From Pseudomonas viridiflava (GTDB lineage Bacteria > Pseudomonadota > Gammaproteobacteria > Pseudomonadales > Pseudomonadaceae), in contig NZ_UUOC01000052.1 in NCBI RefSeq assembly GCF_900590755.1, positions 186,001 to 250,000 on the forward strand: a stretch of DNA of 64,000 nt. Direction: 5' to 3'. The notes below the pieces were generated by a model that saw nothing but the letters and a program-made list of their open reading frames with translations, made no database searches and had not been told where the DNA came from. How positions within the stretch are numbered: position 1 is the stretch's first letter; the number at the start of each line of letters is the position of its first letter. Positions 49,402-57,878 of the stretch are shown here, piece after piece. A program made the position numbers and the translations under genes.

Positions 49402-50118
49402 TCAAGGCCTTGCAGGCTTGAGAATAATGGTCGCTGACTCGTTACGCTCGATCTTGCGTTGCAGGTCCAGCTCGAAATCCGGATTGATCTTGGTTACCCG
49501 TTTGGTCAGCAATGTGGCCAGCCATGGGTAATCGTCCGTGCGCGGGATGATCATCAGTACGTCGCAGTTGAACGCAACCGTATCGGAGGCAATGGCGTCC
49601 AGTTGCCGACGCAGTTGCGCCATATCGCCGATGTTCAGCTTGATGGTGGTGCTTTCTGCACTGGGGTCCACCAGTTTGGCGGTACGTTTCGCTTCGGCAG
49701 CAGCCAACTCGGCTTCTGCTTTGTCCAGCTCGACTTTACGGGCGTGGGCGATGGCGCCATTGACGCCACTGGTCAACGCTGGCGCTTTAGGCATCAACGC
49801 GCGGGCGCGGCTTAATGCGGCGGCAGCGGCATTGACGTCACCCTTTTGCAGCACGATCTGGCTGCGGCTCAAATAGGCTTCGGCCAGACGACGCTGGAAC
49901 TGCTCCAGGCGGATATCCGTGGGCGCAGCGGTTTGCAGCTTCGCCAATTGATCTTCGGCTGTGGCCAGTTCATTGCTGGTGATGCTCTGCTCAAGCTGCG
50001 CGAACCCGTCTGGCGGTGTCGCAAGTACGGGTGCGTCGACTGTCGGGGCGCTTTGGCAAGCGGCCAACAGGACGGAAAATGCGGCAAGCAGCAGATAACG
50101 GGATGCGAACGGCTTCAT
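49402..50118 (-). CDS. PA5502-family lipoprotein with coiled region
   Basis: 238 residues. Lipobox LLAAC follows MKPFASRYLLLAAFSVLLAAC. A long alanine-rich helical part (residues ~40-170, e.g. HARKVELDKAEAELAAAEAKRTAKL) may form tetratricopeptide-like or coiled helices, and the C-terminus is LDLQRKIERNESATIIL. It lies downstream of znuB in the same direction (37-bp gap), so it may be part of the zinc operon. Function unknown. Confidence 0.82.
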   Translation of the reverse strand: MKPFASRYLLLAAFSVLLAACQSAPTVDAPVLATPPDGFAQLEQSITSNELATAEDQLAKLQTAAPTDIRLEQFQRRLAEAYLSRSQIVLQKGDVNAAAAALSRARALMPKAPALTSGVNGAIAHARKVELDKAEAELAAAEAKRTAKLVDPSAESTTIKLNIGDMAQLRRQLDAIASDTVAFNCDVLMIIPRTDDYPWLATLLTKRVTKINPDFELDLQRKIERNESATIILKPARP

Positions 50119-50155
50119 TCCTGCGATTCTCTAATTGCGCAAAAAACGAGCAAGT

Positions 50156-50944
50156 CTACACCGCCCGCTTGGGTAGGACAAAACTCAGCAGAAACAATGC
50201 CGCTGCTGAAACCACAATTGAAGGTCCTGCCGGGGTGTCCTTGAACCACGACATCGACAGCCCCAGGCACACCGCAACCACGCCCAGCAGGCTTGCGCCC
50301 AGCGCCATCTGCTCCGGCGAGCGGGCGTGACGCTGTGCCGCAGCCGCGGGGATGATCAGAAGCGACGTAATCAGCAACACACCGACGATTTTCATCGCCA
50401 CAGCAATCACCACCGCGATCAGCAGCATCAGCGCCATGCGCAAACCGGCCACCGGCAGGCCTTCGACCTTCGCCAGCTCCTCATGCACGGTGATTGCCAG
50501 CAATGGACGCCACAGCAGCACCAGCAGACCGAGTACGGCCATTGAACCGCCCAGAATCCAGGCCAGATCGGTGGGGCTGATCGCCAGCAAGTCGCCGAAC
50601 AGATAGGCCATCAGGTCGATGCGCACGTCATGCATGAAACTCAGCACCACCAGCCCTAGGGACAGGGTGCTCGGCGCGAGAATCCCCAGCAAAGTGTCAG
50701 ATGCCAGCGGCTGGCGCTGTTGCAGCGTGACCAGCAGAATCGCCAGCAACAGACAGCCGACGGTCACAGCGATGGTCGGGCTGACATCCAGCAGAAAGCC
50801 CATGGCCACGCCCAGTAGTGCGGCGTGAGACAGGGTGTCGCCAAAATAAGCCATGCGCCGCCAGACCACGAACGAGCCCAACGGTCCGGCTACAACGGCC
50901 AGAGCCAAGCCGGCAAGCAAGGCGTAAAGAAGAAAATCAGCCAT
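50156..50944 (-). CDS. znuB: Zinc ABC transporter permease
   Basis: 262 residues from the ATG at 50942-50944, with eight membrane segments beginning ADFLLYALLAGLALAVVAGPLGSFVVWRRMAYFGDTLSHAALLGVA. This is the ABC-3 permease family. A frame reading upstream to 51028 is the end of znuC in another phase. It overlaps znuC by eight bases. It forms the inner-membrane zinc channel with ZnuC as ATPase. Confidence 0.95.
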   Translation of the reverse strand: MADFLLYALLAGLALAVVAGPLGSFVVWRRMAYFGDTLSHAALLGVAMGFLLDVSPTIAVTVGCLLLAILLVTLQQRQPLASDTLLGILAPSTLSLGLVVLSFMHDVRIDLMAYLFGDLLAISPTDLAWILGGSMAVLGLLVLLWRPLLAITVHEELAKVEGLPVAGLRMALMLLIAVVIAVAMKIVGVLLITSLLIIPAAAAQRHARSPEQMALGASLLGVVAVCLGLSMSWFKDTPAGPSIVVSAAALFLLSFVLPKRAV

Positions 50945-51734
50945 GCTTGCAGCTGTCTCCGTGAACATGTGTGTGGGAATGGGCTGCCGAATGGGCGGCT
51001 TCTTCCACGACTTCGCCATGCAGGTCATGGGCGTGGTCGTGGTGGTGGTGATAAATCGCCAGGCTCTGCGCGTTCTTGCCGAACAGCTCGACGAACGCCG
51101 GGTCGTGGCTGACCTGTTCCGGGTGCCCGGAGCAGCAGACGTGACGATTCAGGCACACCACTTGGTCGGTGGTGCTCATCACCAAGTGCAAATCGTGGGA
51201 AACCATCAGCACGCCGCAGCCGTGGCGGTCGCGCAGGCGGGTGATCAGGCTGTACAGCTCGGCTTGCCCGGCCACGTCAACGCCTTGGACCGGCTCATCC
51301 AGCACCAGCAACTCAGGCTCGCGCAACAAGGCGCGGGCCAGCAGCACGCGCTGCATCTCGCCGCCGGAAACGCTTTGCAGCGGGCTGTCGATGACTTTCT
51401 CAGCGCCGACCTCAACCAGCGCCGCCAGAGCAGCCGCGCGATCGACGCCCGGCACCAGGCGCAGAAAGCGCAGCACGGACAGCGGCAAGGTCGGATCAAC
51501 ATGCAGCTTCTGCGGCATGTAACCCACGCGCAGCTTCGGCTTGCGCCACACCGTACCGGTATCAGGCTTGAGCAGCCCGAGAACCGCCCGCACCAGCGTG
51601 GTTTTACCCGCACCGTTGGGGCCGATCAGGGTCACGATCTCGCAGGGTTTGACGCTCAGTTGAATATTTTCCAGCACGTTCTGCCCGGAAAGGGCGACGC
51701 CAACGTGCTCAAGCTTGATCAGCGCGTTGCTCAT
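50937..51734 (-). CDS. znuC: Zinc ABC transporter ATPase with His-rich tail
   Basis: 265 residues from the ATG at 51732-51734. Walker A GPNGAGKTT near residue 37, signature VSGGEMQRVLLARALL, Walker B LLVLDEP. The C-terminal ~40 residues contain at least 13 histidines (IYHHHHDHAHDLHGEV, then HSAAHSHTHVHGDSCKHG), probably a cytoplasmic zinc-binding sensor or storage tail. The gene lies between zur (one-base overlap) and znuB (eight-base overlap). Confidence 0.94.
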   Translation of the reverse strand: MSNALIKLEHVGVALSGQNVLENIQLSVKPCEIVTLIGPNGAGKTTLVRAVLGLLKPDTGTVWRKPKLRVGYMPQKLHVDPTLPLSVLRFLRLVPGVDRAAALAALVEVGAEKVIDSPLQSVSGGEMQRVLLARALLREPELLVLDEPVQGVDVAGQAELYSLITRLRDRHGCGVLMVSHDLHLVMSTTDQVVCLNRHVCCSGHPEQVSHDPAFVELFGKNAQSLAIYHHHHDHAHDLHGEVVEEAAHSAAHSHTHVHGDSCKHG

Positions 51735-52216
51735 CAGGCCGCCTTGCAGCCGGAACATACTCCGATGATTTCCACCGTCTGGCCTTCTACCGCAAAGCCC
51801 ACTTCAGCCGCAGCGTTGGTCACCGCGTCGCTGATGGACTGGTGTTGCAGCTCGATGGCCGCGTGGCATTCACGGCAAATCAGGAACTGGCCCTGATGCG
51901 CGTGGGTTGGGTGGTTGCAGCCGGTAAAGGCGTTCAGCGAGGCAATGCGATGCACCAGGCCGTTATCCAGCAGGAAATCCAGCGCCCGGTAAACGGTCGG
52001 CGGCGCGGCGCGGCGGCCGTCTTCTTCGCTGAGCACGGCGAGAATGTCGTAGGCACCCAGCGGTTTATGGCTCTGCCACACCAGCTCCAGCACGCGACGG
52101 CGCAGGGCGGTCAGGCGCAGGCCTTTCTCGGCACACAGCGCATCGGCTTCAGACAACGCGGTATGCACGCAGTGAGAGTGGTCATGGGGGCGACTGGCTA
52201 GCGGTGTAATAGACAT
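51734..52216 (-). CDS. zur: Zinc uptake regulator Zur (Fur family)
   Basis: 160 residues. N-terminal winged helix (residues ~25-90; LTALRRRVLELVWQSHKPLGAYDILAVL and PTVYRALDFLLDNGLVHRI), then a dimerisation and zinc domain with CRECH (near residue 115) and CSGC (near 155). An unusual His/Cys-rich start (RPHDHSHCVHTAL) may add a metal site. It represses zinc import when zinc is plentiful. It is the first gene of zur-znuC-znuB and divergent from znuA. Confidence 0.95.
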   Translation of the reverse strand: MSITPLASRPHDHSHCVHTALSEADALCAEKGLRLTALRRRVLELVWQSHKPLGAYDILAVLSEEDGRRAAPPTVYRALDFLLDNGLVHRIASLNAFTGCNHPTHAHQGQFLICRECHAAIELQHQSISDAVTNAAAEVGFAVEGQTVEIIGVCSGCKAA

Positions 52217-52239
52217 GAGCGGCGACGACTTTTGCTGGA

Positions 52240-52256
52240 GACGTTATTATGTTACC
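52240..52256. promoter_or_regulatory. Candidate Zur operator
   Basis: GACGTTATTATGTTACC in the 58-bp zur/znuA divergent spacer is A/T-rich and resembles the GTTATA-type core of Zur sites, but its symmetry is poor. Position between the two zinc-controlled units is the main support. Confidence 0.4.
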
Positions 52257-52274
52257 CGTTCCTGCCCTTAATGA

Positions 52275-53204
52275 GTGGTCTACGTGCGCCGTCTTTTTAC
52301 CCTTTTCATCGTTTTATTCGCCAGCCTGCTGACAATTTCCTCTGCTCAGGCTGAAGTTCGCGTCCTAACCAGCATCAAGCCGTTGCAGCTGATTGCGGCG
52401 GCTGTGCAGGATGGCGTCGGTAAACCCGAGGTGCTTCTGCCGCCCGGCGCGTCGCCGCATCACTATGCATTGCGCCCATCCGACGTGCGGCGTGTGCAGG
52501 AAGCCGATCTGCTCTACTGGATCGGCCCTGACATGGAAGGCTTCCTGCCTCGGGTGCTGAAAAATCGCACATTGCCTGTGGTTGCCATTCAATCAATGCC
52601 CGGTTTACATCTGCGCCATTTTGCGGCGGACAGCGCGTCCCATGAGGAAGAGCACGACGAGCATGACCACGACCATCGCCCCGGTAGCCTGGATGCGCAT
52701 TTGTGGTTGTCGTCAGTGAATGCCCGGGTTATCGCGGCGAAAATGGCTATTGATCTGAGTACTGCCGACCCAGCCAATGCCGCGCGCTACACAAGCAACG
52801 CCAAGGCTTTCACTGCGCGCCTGGATGCCATGGATGCACGAATCAAAGGCCGTGTAGCCGGGATTGCGGGCAAGCCGTTCTTTGTTTTCCATGAAGCGTT
52901 CGATTACTTCGAAGACGCTTATGGCCTTAAACATGCGGGCGTGTTCAGCGTGGCTGCCGAAGTCCAGCCGGGTGCCCAGCACGTGGCGGCGATGCGTGCG
53001 CGCTTGACCGAAGTTGGCAAGACTTGCGTCTTCAGCGAACCACCCCTGCGCCCGCGCCTGGCCGAAACACTCACCGCTGGGTTGCCCGCCAAGCTTGCCG
53101 AACTGGATGCACTGGGCAGCAACACCCCCGTGACCGCGAACGGTTATGAGCTGCTGTTGAATAAGCTTGGGGATGATTTGGTGGGGTGTCTGGAAAGTTT
53201 GTAA
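52275..53204 (+). CDS. znuA: Periplasmic zinc-binding protein of ZnuABC
   Basis: About 309 residues starting with GTG at 52275 or GTG at 52284 (MRRLFTLF). Signal peptide ends AQA. Zinc-ligand regions include ASPHHYALRPSD, DAHLWLSSVNARVIAAKMA and FHEAFDYFEDAYGLKHAGV. An acidic histidine loop (HEEEHDEHDHDHRP, residues ~118-132) collects zinc. It binds zinc in the periplasm and delivers it to ZnuB. It is divergent from zur. Confidence 0.94.
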   Translation: MVYVRRLFTLFIVLFASLLTISSAQAEVRVLTSIKPLQLIAAAVQDGVGKPEVLLPPGASPHHYALRPSDVRRVQEADLLYWIGPDMEGFLPRVLKNRTLPVVAIQSMPGLHLRHFAADSASHEEEHDEHDHDHRPGSLDAHLWLSSVNARVIAAKMAIDLSTADPANAARYTSNAKAFTARLDAMDARIKGRVAGIAGKPFFVFHEAFDYFEDAYGLKHAGVFSVAAEVQPGAQHVAAMRARLTEVGKTCVFSEPPLRPRLAETLTAGLPAKLAELDALGSNTPVTANGYELLLNKLGDDLVGCLESL

Positions 53205-53221
53205 TTGTTGGGGCTCTAAAC

Positions 53222-53313
53222 CTGTGGGAGCGGTGCTTGCCCGCGAATGGTTCGACTCGGCCTATCAGGCATACCGCGTCATCGTTCTTCGCGGGCAAGC
53301 CTCGCTCCAACAG
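53222..53313. repeat. Chimeric REPIN: type E left arm, type C right arm
   Basis: The left arm from 53224 is GTGGGAGCGGTGCTTGCCCG (type E); the right arm ending at 53311 is the inverted form of GTTGGAGCGAGGCTTGCCCG (type C). The arms differ at three positions, so they still pair partly. Confidence 0.8.
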
Positions 53314-53321
53314 GGCTTCAG

Positions 53322-54275
53322 CTACAACGCAAACGGCAACGGTATGTGGATCTTCTGGCGTTGTTCTAGGCGTTTCTGGAATTCCATCGGGTCGTGGATC
53401 AGTACATCTTGCCCGGCGTTGGATTCAGCCGCGATCAAACGTGACAGCCAGAAACGCACGCAACCCACGCGCAGCATGGTTGGCCACAGCTCGGCTTCGG
53501 CGGCGGTGAACGGTCGCAGCGCCCCATAAGCGCCCAGCAACGCCCGCGCACGTGCTTCGTCGATCTGGCCGTCTTCGTCGGAGCACCAGTCATTCAGCGA
53601 AATCGCCAGATCGTAGAGCATCGGCCCGGAACAGGCGTTGTAAAAGTCGATCACGCCGGTCAGATGCGTGCCTTCAAACAAGGCGTTATCTCGGAACAGG
53701 TCGCCGTGCAGGTTGGCCCGTGGCAAGGCGAGGATTTTCCCTTTCAGGCGTTCGATTTCTTCCAGCGTGGTCTTGAGCAAGTCGCTCGGGGCTTGCTCAA
53801 GGTGGGAAATCAGAATCGCCCCTTCTGCCAGCATCCAGTCCAGACCACGGTCGGTCTTGCGCTCCAGCAGCTTCTCGCCCCGGGTTGCCAGGTGCAAGTG
53901 GCCCAACAACTCGCCCATCTGCACGCAATGCTGCGTATTGGGCTCGCTGATGTGCTTGCCCGCCAGGCGCGGTTGCAACAAGGCCGGTTTGCCTGCCAGC
54001 TCACGCAAGGCGTGGCCGTCGGTGGTGCGCAGGGCGTAAGGCACTGGCAGGTCGGCTTCATGGAGCACGTCCAGCAGCTCGATGAAGAACGGCATCTCCT
54101 GAACCGGCCCACGCTCCACCAGCGTCAGCACGAATTCACCCTGCTCCAGACTGATGAAGTAGTTGGTGTTTTCGCTTCCGGCGGCAATACCTTGAAAGTC
54201 GCGCAGGCGGCCTAACCCATAAGGGGCGAGAAAAACTTCCAGCTCGGGCCGAGCCAGGGGGGTGAACACGGACAT
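53322..54275 (-). CDS. thrB: Homoserine kinase
   Basis: 317 residues of the aminoglycoside-phosphotransferase-like type (not the GHMP type of E. coli). The Brenner motif is NLHGDLFRDNALFEG (catalytic Asp) and the metal site VIDFYNACSGP. It phosphorylates homoserine in threonine biosynthesis. It lies downstream of the DUF2782 gene in the same direction (36-bp gap). The end of the gene is separated by 8 bases from a chimeric REPIN. Confidence 0.93.
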   Translation of the reverse strand: MSVFTPLARPELEVFLAPYGLGRLRDFQGIAAGSENTNYFISLEQGEFVLTLVERGPVQEMPFFIELLDVLHEADLPVPYALRTTDGHALRELAGKPALLQPRLAGKHISEPNTQHCVQMGELLGHLHLATRGEKLLERKTDRGLDWMLAEGAILISHLEQAPSDLLKTTLEEIERLKGKILALPRANLHGDLFRDNALFEGTHLTGVIDFYNACSGPMLYDLAISLNDWCSDEDGQIDEARARALLGAYGALRPFTAAEAELWPTMLRVGCVRFWLSRLIAAESNAGQDVLIHDPMEFQKRLEQRQKIHIPLPFAL

Positions 54276-54311
54276 ATCAGGACTGCCAGCAAAAAGGGTG
54301 AATGTGGGACG

Positions 54312-54599
54312 TTACCACTCGAATATCTTCCATGACGGAATCAGCATATCCGGTTGGTCAGAACGAATGAAATTGGCGTCTGTACCATCGGCGCGCACCA
54401 GGAAATAAGGCTTGCCGCCTTTTGGGGTGATCTTGACCGCGTACAAAAAGCCATTCTGGCGGTACTCCTGAATGGTCTTGTCACCGTCGGTGCGGATCGT
54501 GACATCCGGGTCGGCGGACGGTGCATCATCGGCAGCAACAGCAATCAGCGGGCAGAGTGTAAACAGGCCAGCCAGCAACAGGCGATTTGTTGTACGCAT
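54312..54599 (-). CDS. Small exported DUF2782 protein
   Basis: 95 residues. Signal peptide MRTTNRLLLAGLFTLCPLIAVAA, then a short domain with PDVTIRTDGDKTIQEYRQNGFLYAVKITPKGGKPYFLVRADG, the DUF2782 core. It is found beside thrB and polA in pseudomonads. It is divergent from polA across 74 bp. Function unknown. Confidence 0.88.
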   Translation of the reverse strand: MRTTNRLLLAGLFTLCPLIAVAADDAPSADPDVTIRTDGDKTIQEYRQNGFLYAVKITPKGGKPYFLVRADGTDANFIRSDQPDMLIPSWKIFEW

Positions 54600-54673
54600 G
54601 ATAACCTTGTCCCTTTGTCGTCAATGGTCCTCGCATTCTAGCGCCGACCCCGCCGAAAAGGTTGATTCTGCTC

Positions 54674-57436
54674 ATGAGCCAAGCTCCCCTCGTCCTGGTG
54701 GACGGTTCTTCTTACCTGTACCGCGCTTTTCACGCGCTGCCGCCACTCGCCACGTCCAAGGGTTTGCCCACCGGTGCCGTGAAGGGCGTGCTGAACATGC
54801 TCAAAAGCCTGCGTCGGCAATACCCGGACAGCCCGTTCGCGGTGGTTTTCGACGCCAAGGGCGGGACTTTTCGCGACGATCTGTACGCCGAATACAAAGC
54901 CAACCGGCCGAGCATGCCGGACGATCTGCGGGTGCAGATCGATCTGCTCCACGCTTGCGTCAAAGGTCTGGGCTACCCGCTGCTCTGCGTTGATGGCGTC
55001 GAAGCCGATGACGTAATCGGCACCCTGGCGCGCAGCAGCGCGGCGGCGGATCGTCCGGTGATTATCTCCACCGGCGACAAGGACATGGCGCAGCTGGTCG
55101 ACGGGCACATTACCCTGGTCAACACCATGACCGGTAGCGTGCAGGACGTGGCGGGCGTGAGGGAGAAATTTGGCGTCGGTCCCGAGCACATCATCGATTA
55201 CCTGGCGCTGATGGGCGACAAGGTCGACAACATTCCCGGCGTACCCGGTGTTGGCGAAAAAACCGCTGTGGGCTTGCTGGTCGGTGTTGGCGGCGGCTTG
55301 AAAGAACTGTACGAAAACCTCGAAATGGTCGCGACGCTGCCGATTCGCGGGGCGAAAACCCTGGCGGCCAAGCTCGAAGAGCATCGCGCCATGGCGTTTC
55401 TGTCCTACGAGCTGGCGACCATCAAGATCGACGTACCGCTGGATATCGAGCTGGACCAGCTGCACTGCGGCGAGCCTGACCGCGAAGCACTGCTTGAGCT
55501 GTACGCCGAACTGGAATTCAAGAGCTGGATCGAAGACCTGCACCGTGACGCCAAGCGTGTCGGGCTGGAAATCGCCATCGAAGAAGCGCCGGTTCCGGCC
55601 GAAACCCGCTACGAAACCATCCTTGAGCAGGCTCAGTTGGACGTCTGGTTGAAGAAACTCAACGACGCCAAGCTGGTGGCCTTCGTCACCCAGAGCAATG
55701 GCCTGGATGCCCAGAAGGCGCAACTGGTCGGTTTGTCATTTGCCGTGCAGACTCACGAAGCGGCGTATATCCCCCTGACTCACTCGTACATGGGCGTGCC
55801 GCAGCAGCTTGATCGCGATCATGTGCTCAAGCAGCTCAAGCCGTTGCTGGAAGACCCGAGCAAAATCAAGGTCGGCCAGCATGCCAAATTCGACATCAAC
55901 ATCCTGGCCAATTGCGCCATCGACGGCGATCAAGCCCAGGGCATCGACGTGCAGGGCTTGTTGTACGACACCATGCTTGAATCCTATGTGCTGGATTCCA
56001 CCGCCACCCGGCATGACCGCGAAAGCCTGGCGCTGAAATACCTGGGGCATACGGCCGGTAATATTCAGGACATCGCCGGTAAAGGCGTCAAGCAGCTGAC
56101 TTTTGATCAGATTTCTCTGGAGTTGGCCGCGCAATACGCCGCTCAAGAAGCTGACGTGACCTTGCGCCTGCACGAAGCACTGTCGGCCAAGCTCGATGCC
56201 ATTACGAGTCTACTTCCGGTGCTCAATGACATCGAAATGCCGTTGGTGCCTGTTCTGGCCCGCATCGAGCGTCAGGGCGCTTTGGTGGACGCCAAGTTGC
56301 TGGGCATCCAGAGCGTCGAGCTGGGCGACAAGATGGTTGCCCTTGAGCGCGAAGCGTTCGAGATCGCCGGGGAAGAGTTCAACCTCGGCTCGCCCAAGCA
56401 ACTGGGCGTGATTCTCTATGAAAAACTCGGCATGCCGGTGCTCAACAAGACCGCCAAGGGTCAGGCTTCGACGGCCGAAGCGGTATTGGCGGAATTGGCC
56501 GAGCAAGGCTTCCCGCTGCCTAAAGTGCTGATGCAATACCGCTCCATGAGCAAGCTCAAGAGCACTTACACCGACCGTTTGCCGGAGCAGATCAACCCGC
56601 GCACCGGCCGGATTCACACCTCTTACCATCAAGCGGTGGCGGTGACCGGGCGTTTGTCGTCCAGTGATCCAAACCTGCAGAACATCCCGATCCGCACCGC
56701 CGAAGGCCGACGCATTCGTCAGGCTTTCGTCGCGCCTAAAGGCTACAAACTGCTGGCGGCGGACTACTCGCAGATCGAACTGCGCATCATGGCCCACTTG
56801 GCCAAAGATGAAGGGCTGCTGCACGCGTTCCGCAATGATCTGGATGTGCACCGGGCAACGGCGGCGGAAGTGTTTGGCGTCGAGCTTGCAGACGTCACCA
56901 CCGACATGCGCCGTAAGGCGAAAGCGATCAACTTCGGCCTGATCTACGGCATGAGCGCCTTTGGCCTGGCCAAGCAGATCGGCGTCGATCGCAAAGAGTC
57001 GCAGGCGTACGTGGACCGCTACTTTGCCCGTTATCCGGGCGTGCTCGACTACATGGAGCGCACCCGCACCCAGGCTGCCGAGCAGGGTTTTGTCGAAACC
57101 ATCTTTGGTCGCCGCCTGTATCTGCCGGACATCAACGCCAAAAACCCTGCCCTGCGCAAAGGCGCCGAACGCATGGCGATCAACGCGCCGATGCAAGGCA
57201 CCGCAGCAGACATCATCAAGAAAGCCATGATCAAGGTGAACAGCTGGCTGGAGACTTCAGGGCTGGATGCTCGGGTCATCCTGCAAGTACACGATGAACT
57301 GGTGCTGGAAGTCCGCGAAGACCTGGTCGAGCAGATCAGCACAGAGATTCGCGTACACATGAGTAGCGCGGCACAAATGGACGTTCCGCTGCTGGTTGAA
57401 GTCGGTGTGGGTAACAATTGGGATGAGGCGCATTGA
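54674..57436 (+). CDS. polA: DNA polymerase I with altered 3'-5' exonuclease site
   Basis: 920 residues from ATG 54674; TTG 54662 is a rejected alternative. The 5'-nuclease domain (1-~290) opens LVLVDGSSYLYRAFHAL with VEADDVIGTLA and GDKVDNIPGVPGVG. The polymerase domain has DYSQIELRIMAHLA, RRKAKAINFGLIYGM and VHDELVLEV. In the exonuclease domain the expected D-x-E of motif I is V338-T-Q340 (AFVTQSNGLDA), motif II Asp is kept (D407 in KFDINIL), and the motif III Asp is Glu (Y488-x3-E492 in YAAQEADV). It is likely proofreading-deficient. It fills gaps and removes RNA primers during replication and repair. Confidence 0.96.
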   Translation: MSQAPLVLVDGSSYLYRAFHALPPLATSKGLPTGAVKGVLNMLKSLRRQYPDSPFAVVFDAKGGTFRDDLYAEYKANRPSMPDDLRVQIDLLHACVKGLGYPLLCVDGVEADDVIGTLARSSAAADRPVIISTGDKDMAQLVDGHITLVNTMTGSVQDVAGVREKFGVGPEHIIDYLALMGDKVDNIPGVPGVGEKTAVGLLVGVGGGLKELYENLEMVATLPIRGAKTLAAKLEEHRAMAFLSYELATIKIDVPLDIELDQLHCGEPDREALLELYAELEFKSWIEDLHRDAKRVGLEIAIEEAPVPAETRYETILEQAQLDVWLKKLNDAKLVAFVTQSNGLDAQKAQLVGLSFAVQTHEAAYIPLTHSYMGVPQQLDRDHVLKQLKPLLEDPSKIKVGQHAKFDINILANCAIDGDQAQGIDVQGLLYDTMLESYVLDSTATRHDRESLALKYLGHTAGNIQDIAGKGVKQLTFDQISLELAAQYAAQEADVTLRLHEALSAKLDAITSLLPVLNDIEMPLVPVLARIERQGALVDAKLLGIQSVELGDKMVALEREAFEIAGEEFNLGSPKQLGVILYEKLGMPVLNKTAKGQASTAEAVLAELAEQGFPLPKVLMQYRSMSKLKSTYTDRLPEQINPRTGRIHTSYHQAVAVTGRLSSSDPNLQNIPIRTAEGRRIRQAFVAPKGYKLLAADYSQIELRIMAHLAKDEGLLHAFRNDLDVHRATAAEVFGVELADVTTDMRRKAKAINFGLIYGMSAFGLAKQIGVDRKESQAYVDRYFARYPGVLDYMERTRTQAAEQGFVETIFGRRLYLPDINAKNPALRKGAERMAINAPMQGTAADIIKKAMIKVNSWLETSGLDARVILQVHDELVLEVREDLVEQISTEIRVHMSSAAQMDVPLLVEVGVGNNWDEAH

Positions 57437-57456
57437 TGGGTGCGCTACGCGGTGAT

Positions 57457-57553
57457 CCCCGTGGGAGCGAGCTTGCTCGCGAAGAGGCCGGAACTACCAC
57501 AGCATCTCTTCACGCCTGACATTGCCTTCGCGAGCAAGCTCGCTCCCACGGGG
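57457..57553. repeat. REPIN, type G (GTGGGAGCGAGCTTGCTCGC)
   Basis: Left arm from 57461, right arm ends 57549. Flanking CCCC and GGGG extend the pairing. Confidence 0.88.
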
Positions 57554-57583
57554 TCGGTGATCGTCTCTGGGAACGATGAATAT

Positions 57584-57674
57584 CTGTAGGAGCCAACTTG
57601 TTGGCGAGGAGATCTGGCAGGCGACAGTCATCTATCGTGTGTACCGGTGCCTCGCGAACAAGTTCGCTCCTACA
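57584..57674. repeat. REPIN, type H (GTAGGAGCCAACTTGTTGGC)
   Basis: Left arm from 57586, right arm (GCGAACAAGTTCGCTCCTAC) ends 57673. The two arms differ at several bases, so one is degenerate or comes from a related type. Confidence 0.75.
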
Positions 57675-57707
57675 AATCAGGCCGACCAGAGAATTTCCCC
57701 GGCCCAG

Positions 57708-57736
57708 GAACTTGTTCCGTGAAATCCGAGTCAGAG
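57708..57736 (+). promoter_or_regulatory. AlgU (sigma-22)-type promoter of ersA
   Basis: GAACTT at 57708-57713 is an exact envelope-stress sigma -35 element. A possible -10 (GTCAGA/TCAGAG) follows at 57730-57736 with a 16-18 base spacer. The -35 is strong and the -10 is weaker. Confidence 0.65.
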
Positions 57737-57740
57737 AACA

Positions 57741-57869
57741 CGATTGGCTGCGAAGCCAGTCATGCTCCTAGTTGTGTTAAGTGTTGGCAGATATCCGGCT
57801 TCCCTCCCAGGAAGTCAGAAACTTGAACCCCGAACTTCCCCTCCCCACATGAAGTCCGGGGTTTTTTTT
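57741..57869 (+). ncRNA. ersA: Small RNA ErsA
   Basis: About 129 bases between polA and engB, the known location of ErsA in Pseudomonas (the position of Spot 42 in enterobacteria). A 5' hairpin pairs GATTGGCT with AGCCAGTC. The middle holds an unpaired-looking C/U-rich part around TCCCTCCC (57801-57808), suitable as a seed for target pairing. It ends in a strong terminator. ErsA is an Hfq-dependent regulator induced by AlgU in P. aeruginosa, and the promoter seen here agrees. The 5' end is estimated. Confidence 0.82.
57826..57869 (+). terminator. Terminator of ersA
   Basis: AACCCCGAACTTC (57826-57838) pairs with GAAGTCCGGGGTT (57851-57863) with one mismatch, followed by eight T. It also faces the 3' end of engB, whose stop is ten bases away. 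Confidence 0.9.
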
Positions 57870-57878
57870 GCCTGGGAT

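Noticed and set aside
56210..57196. 328-codon frame antisense to the polA polymerase domain
   Set aside because: Shadow of polA, whose motifs are intact.
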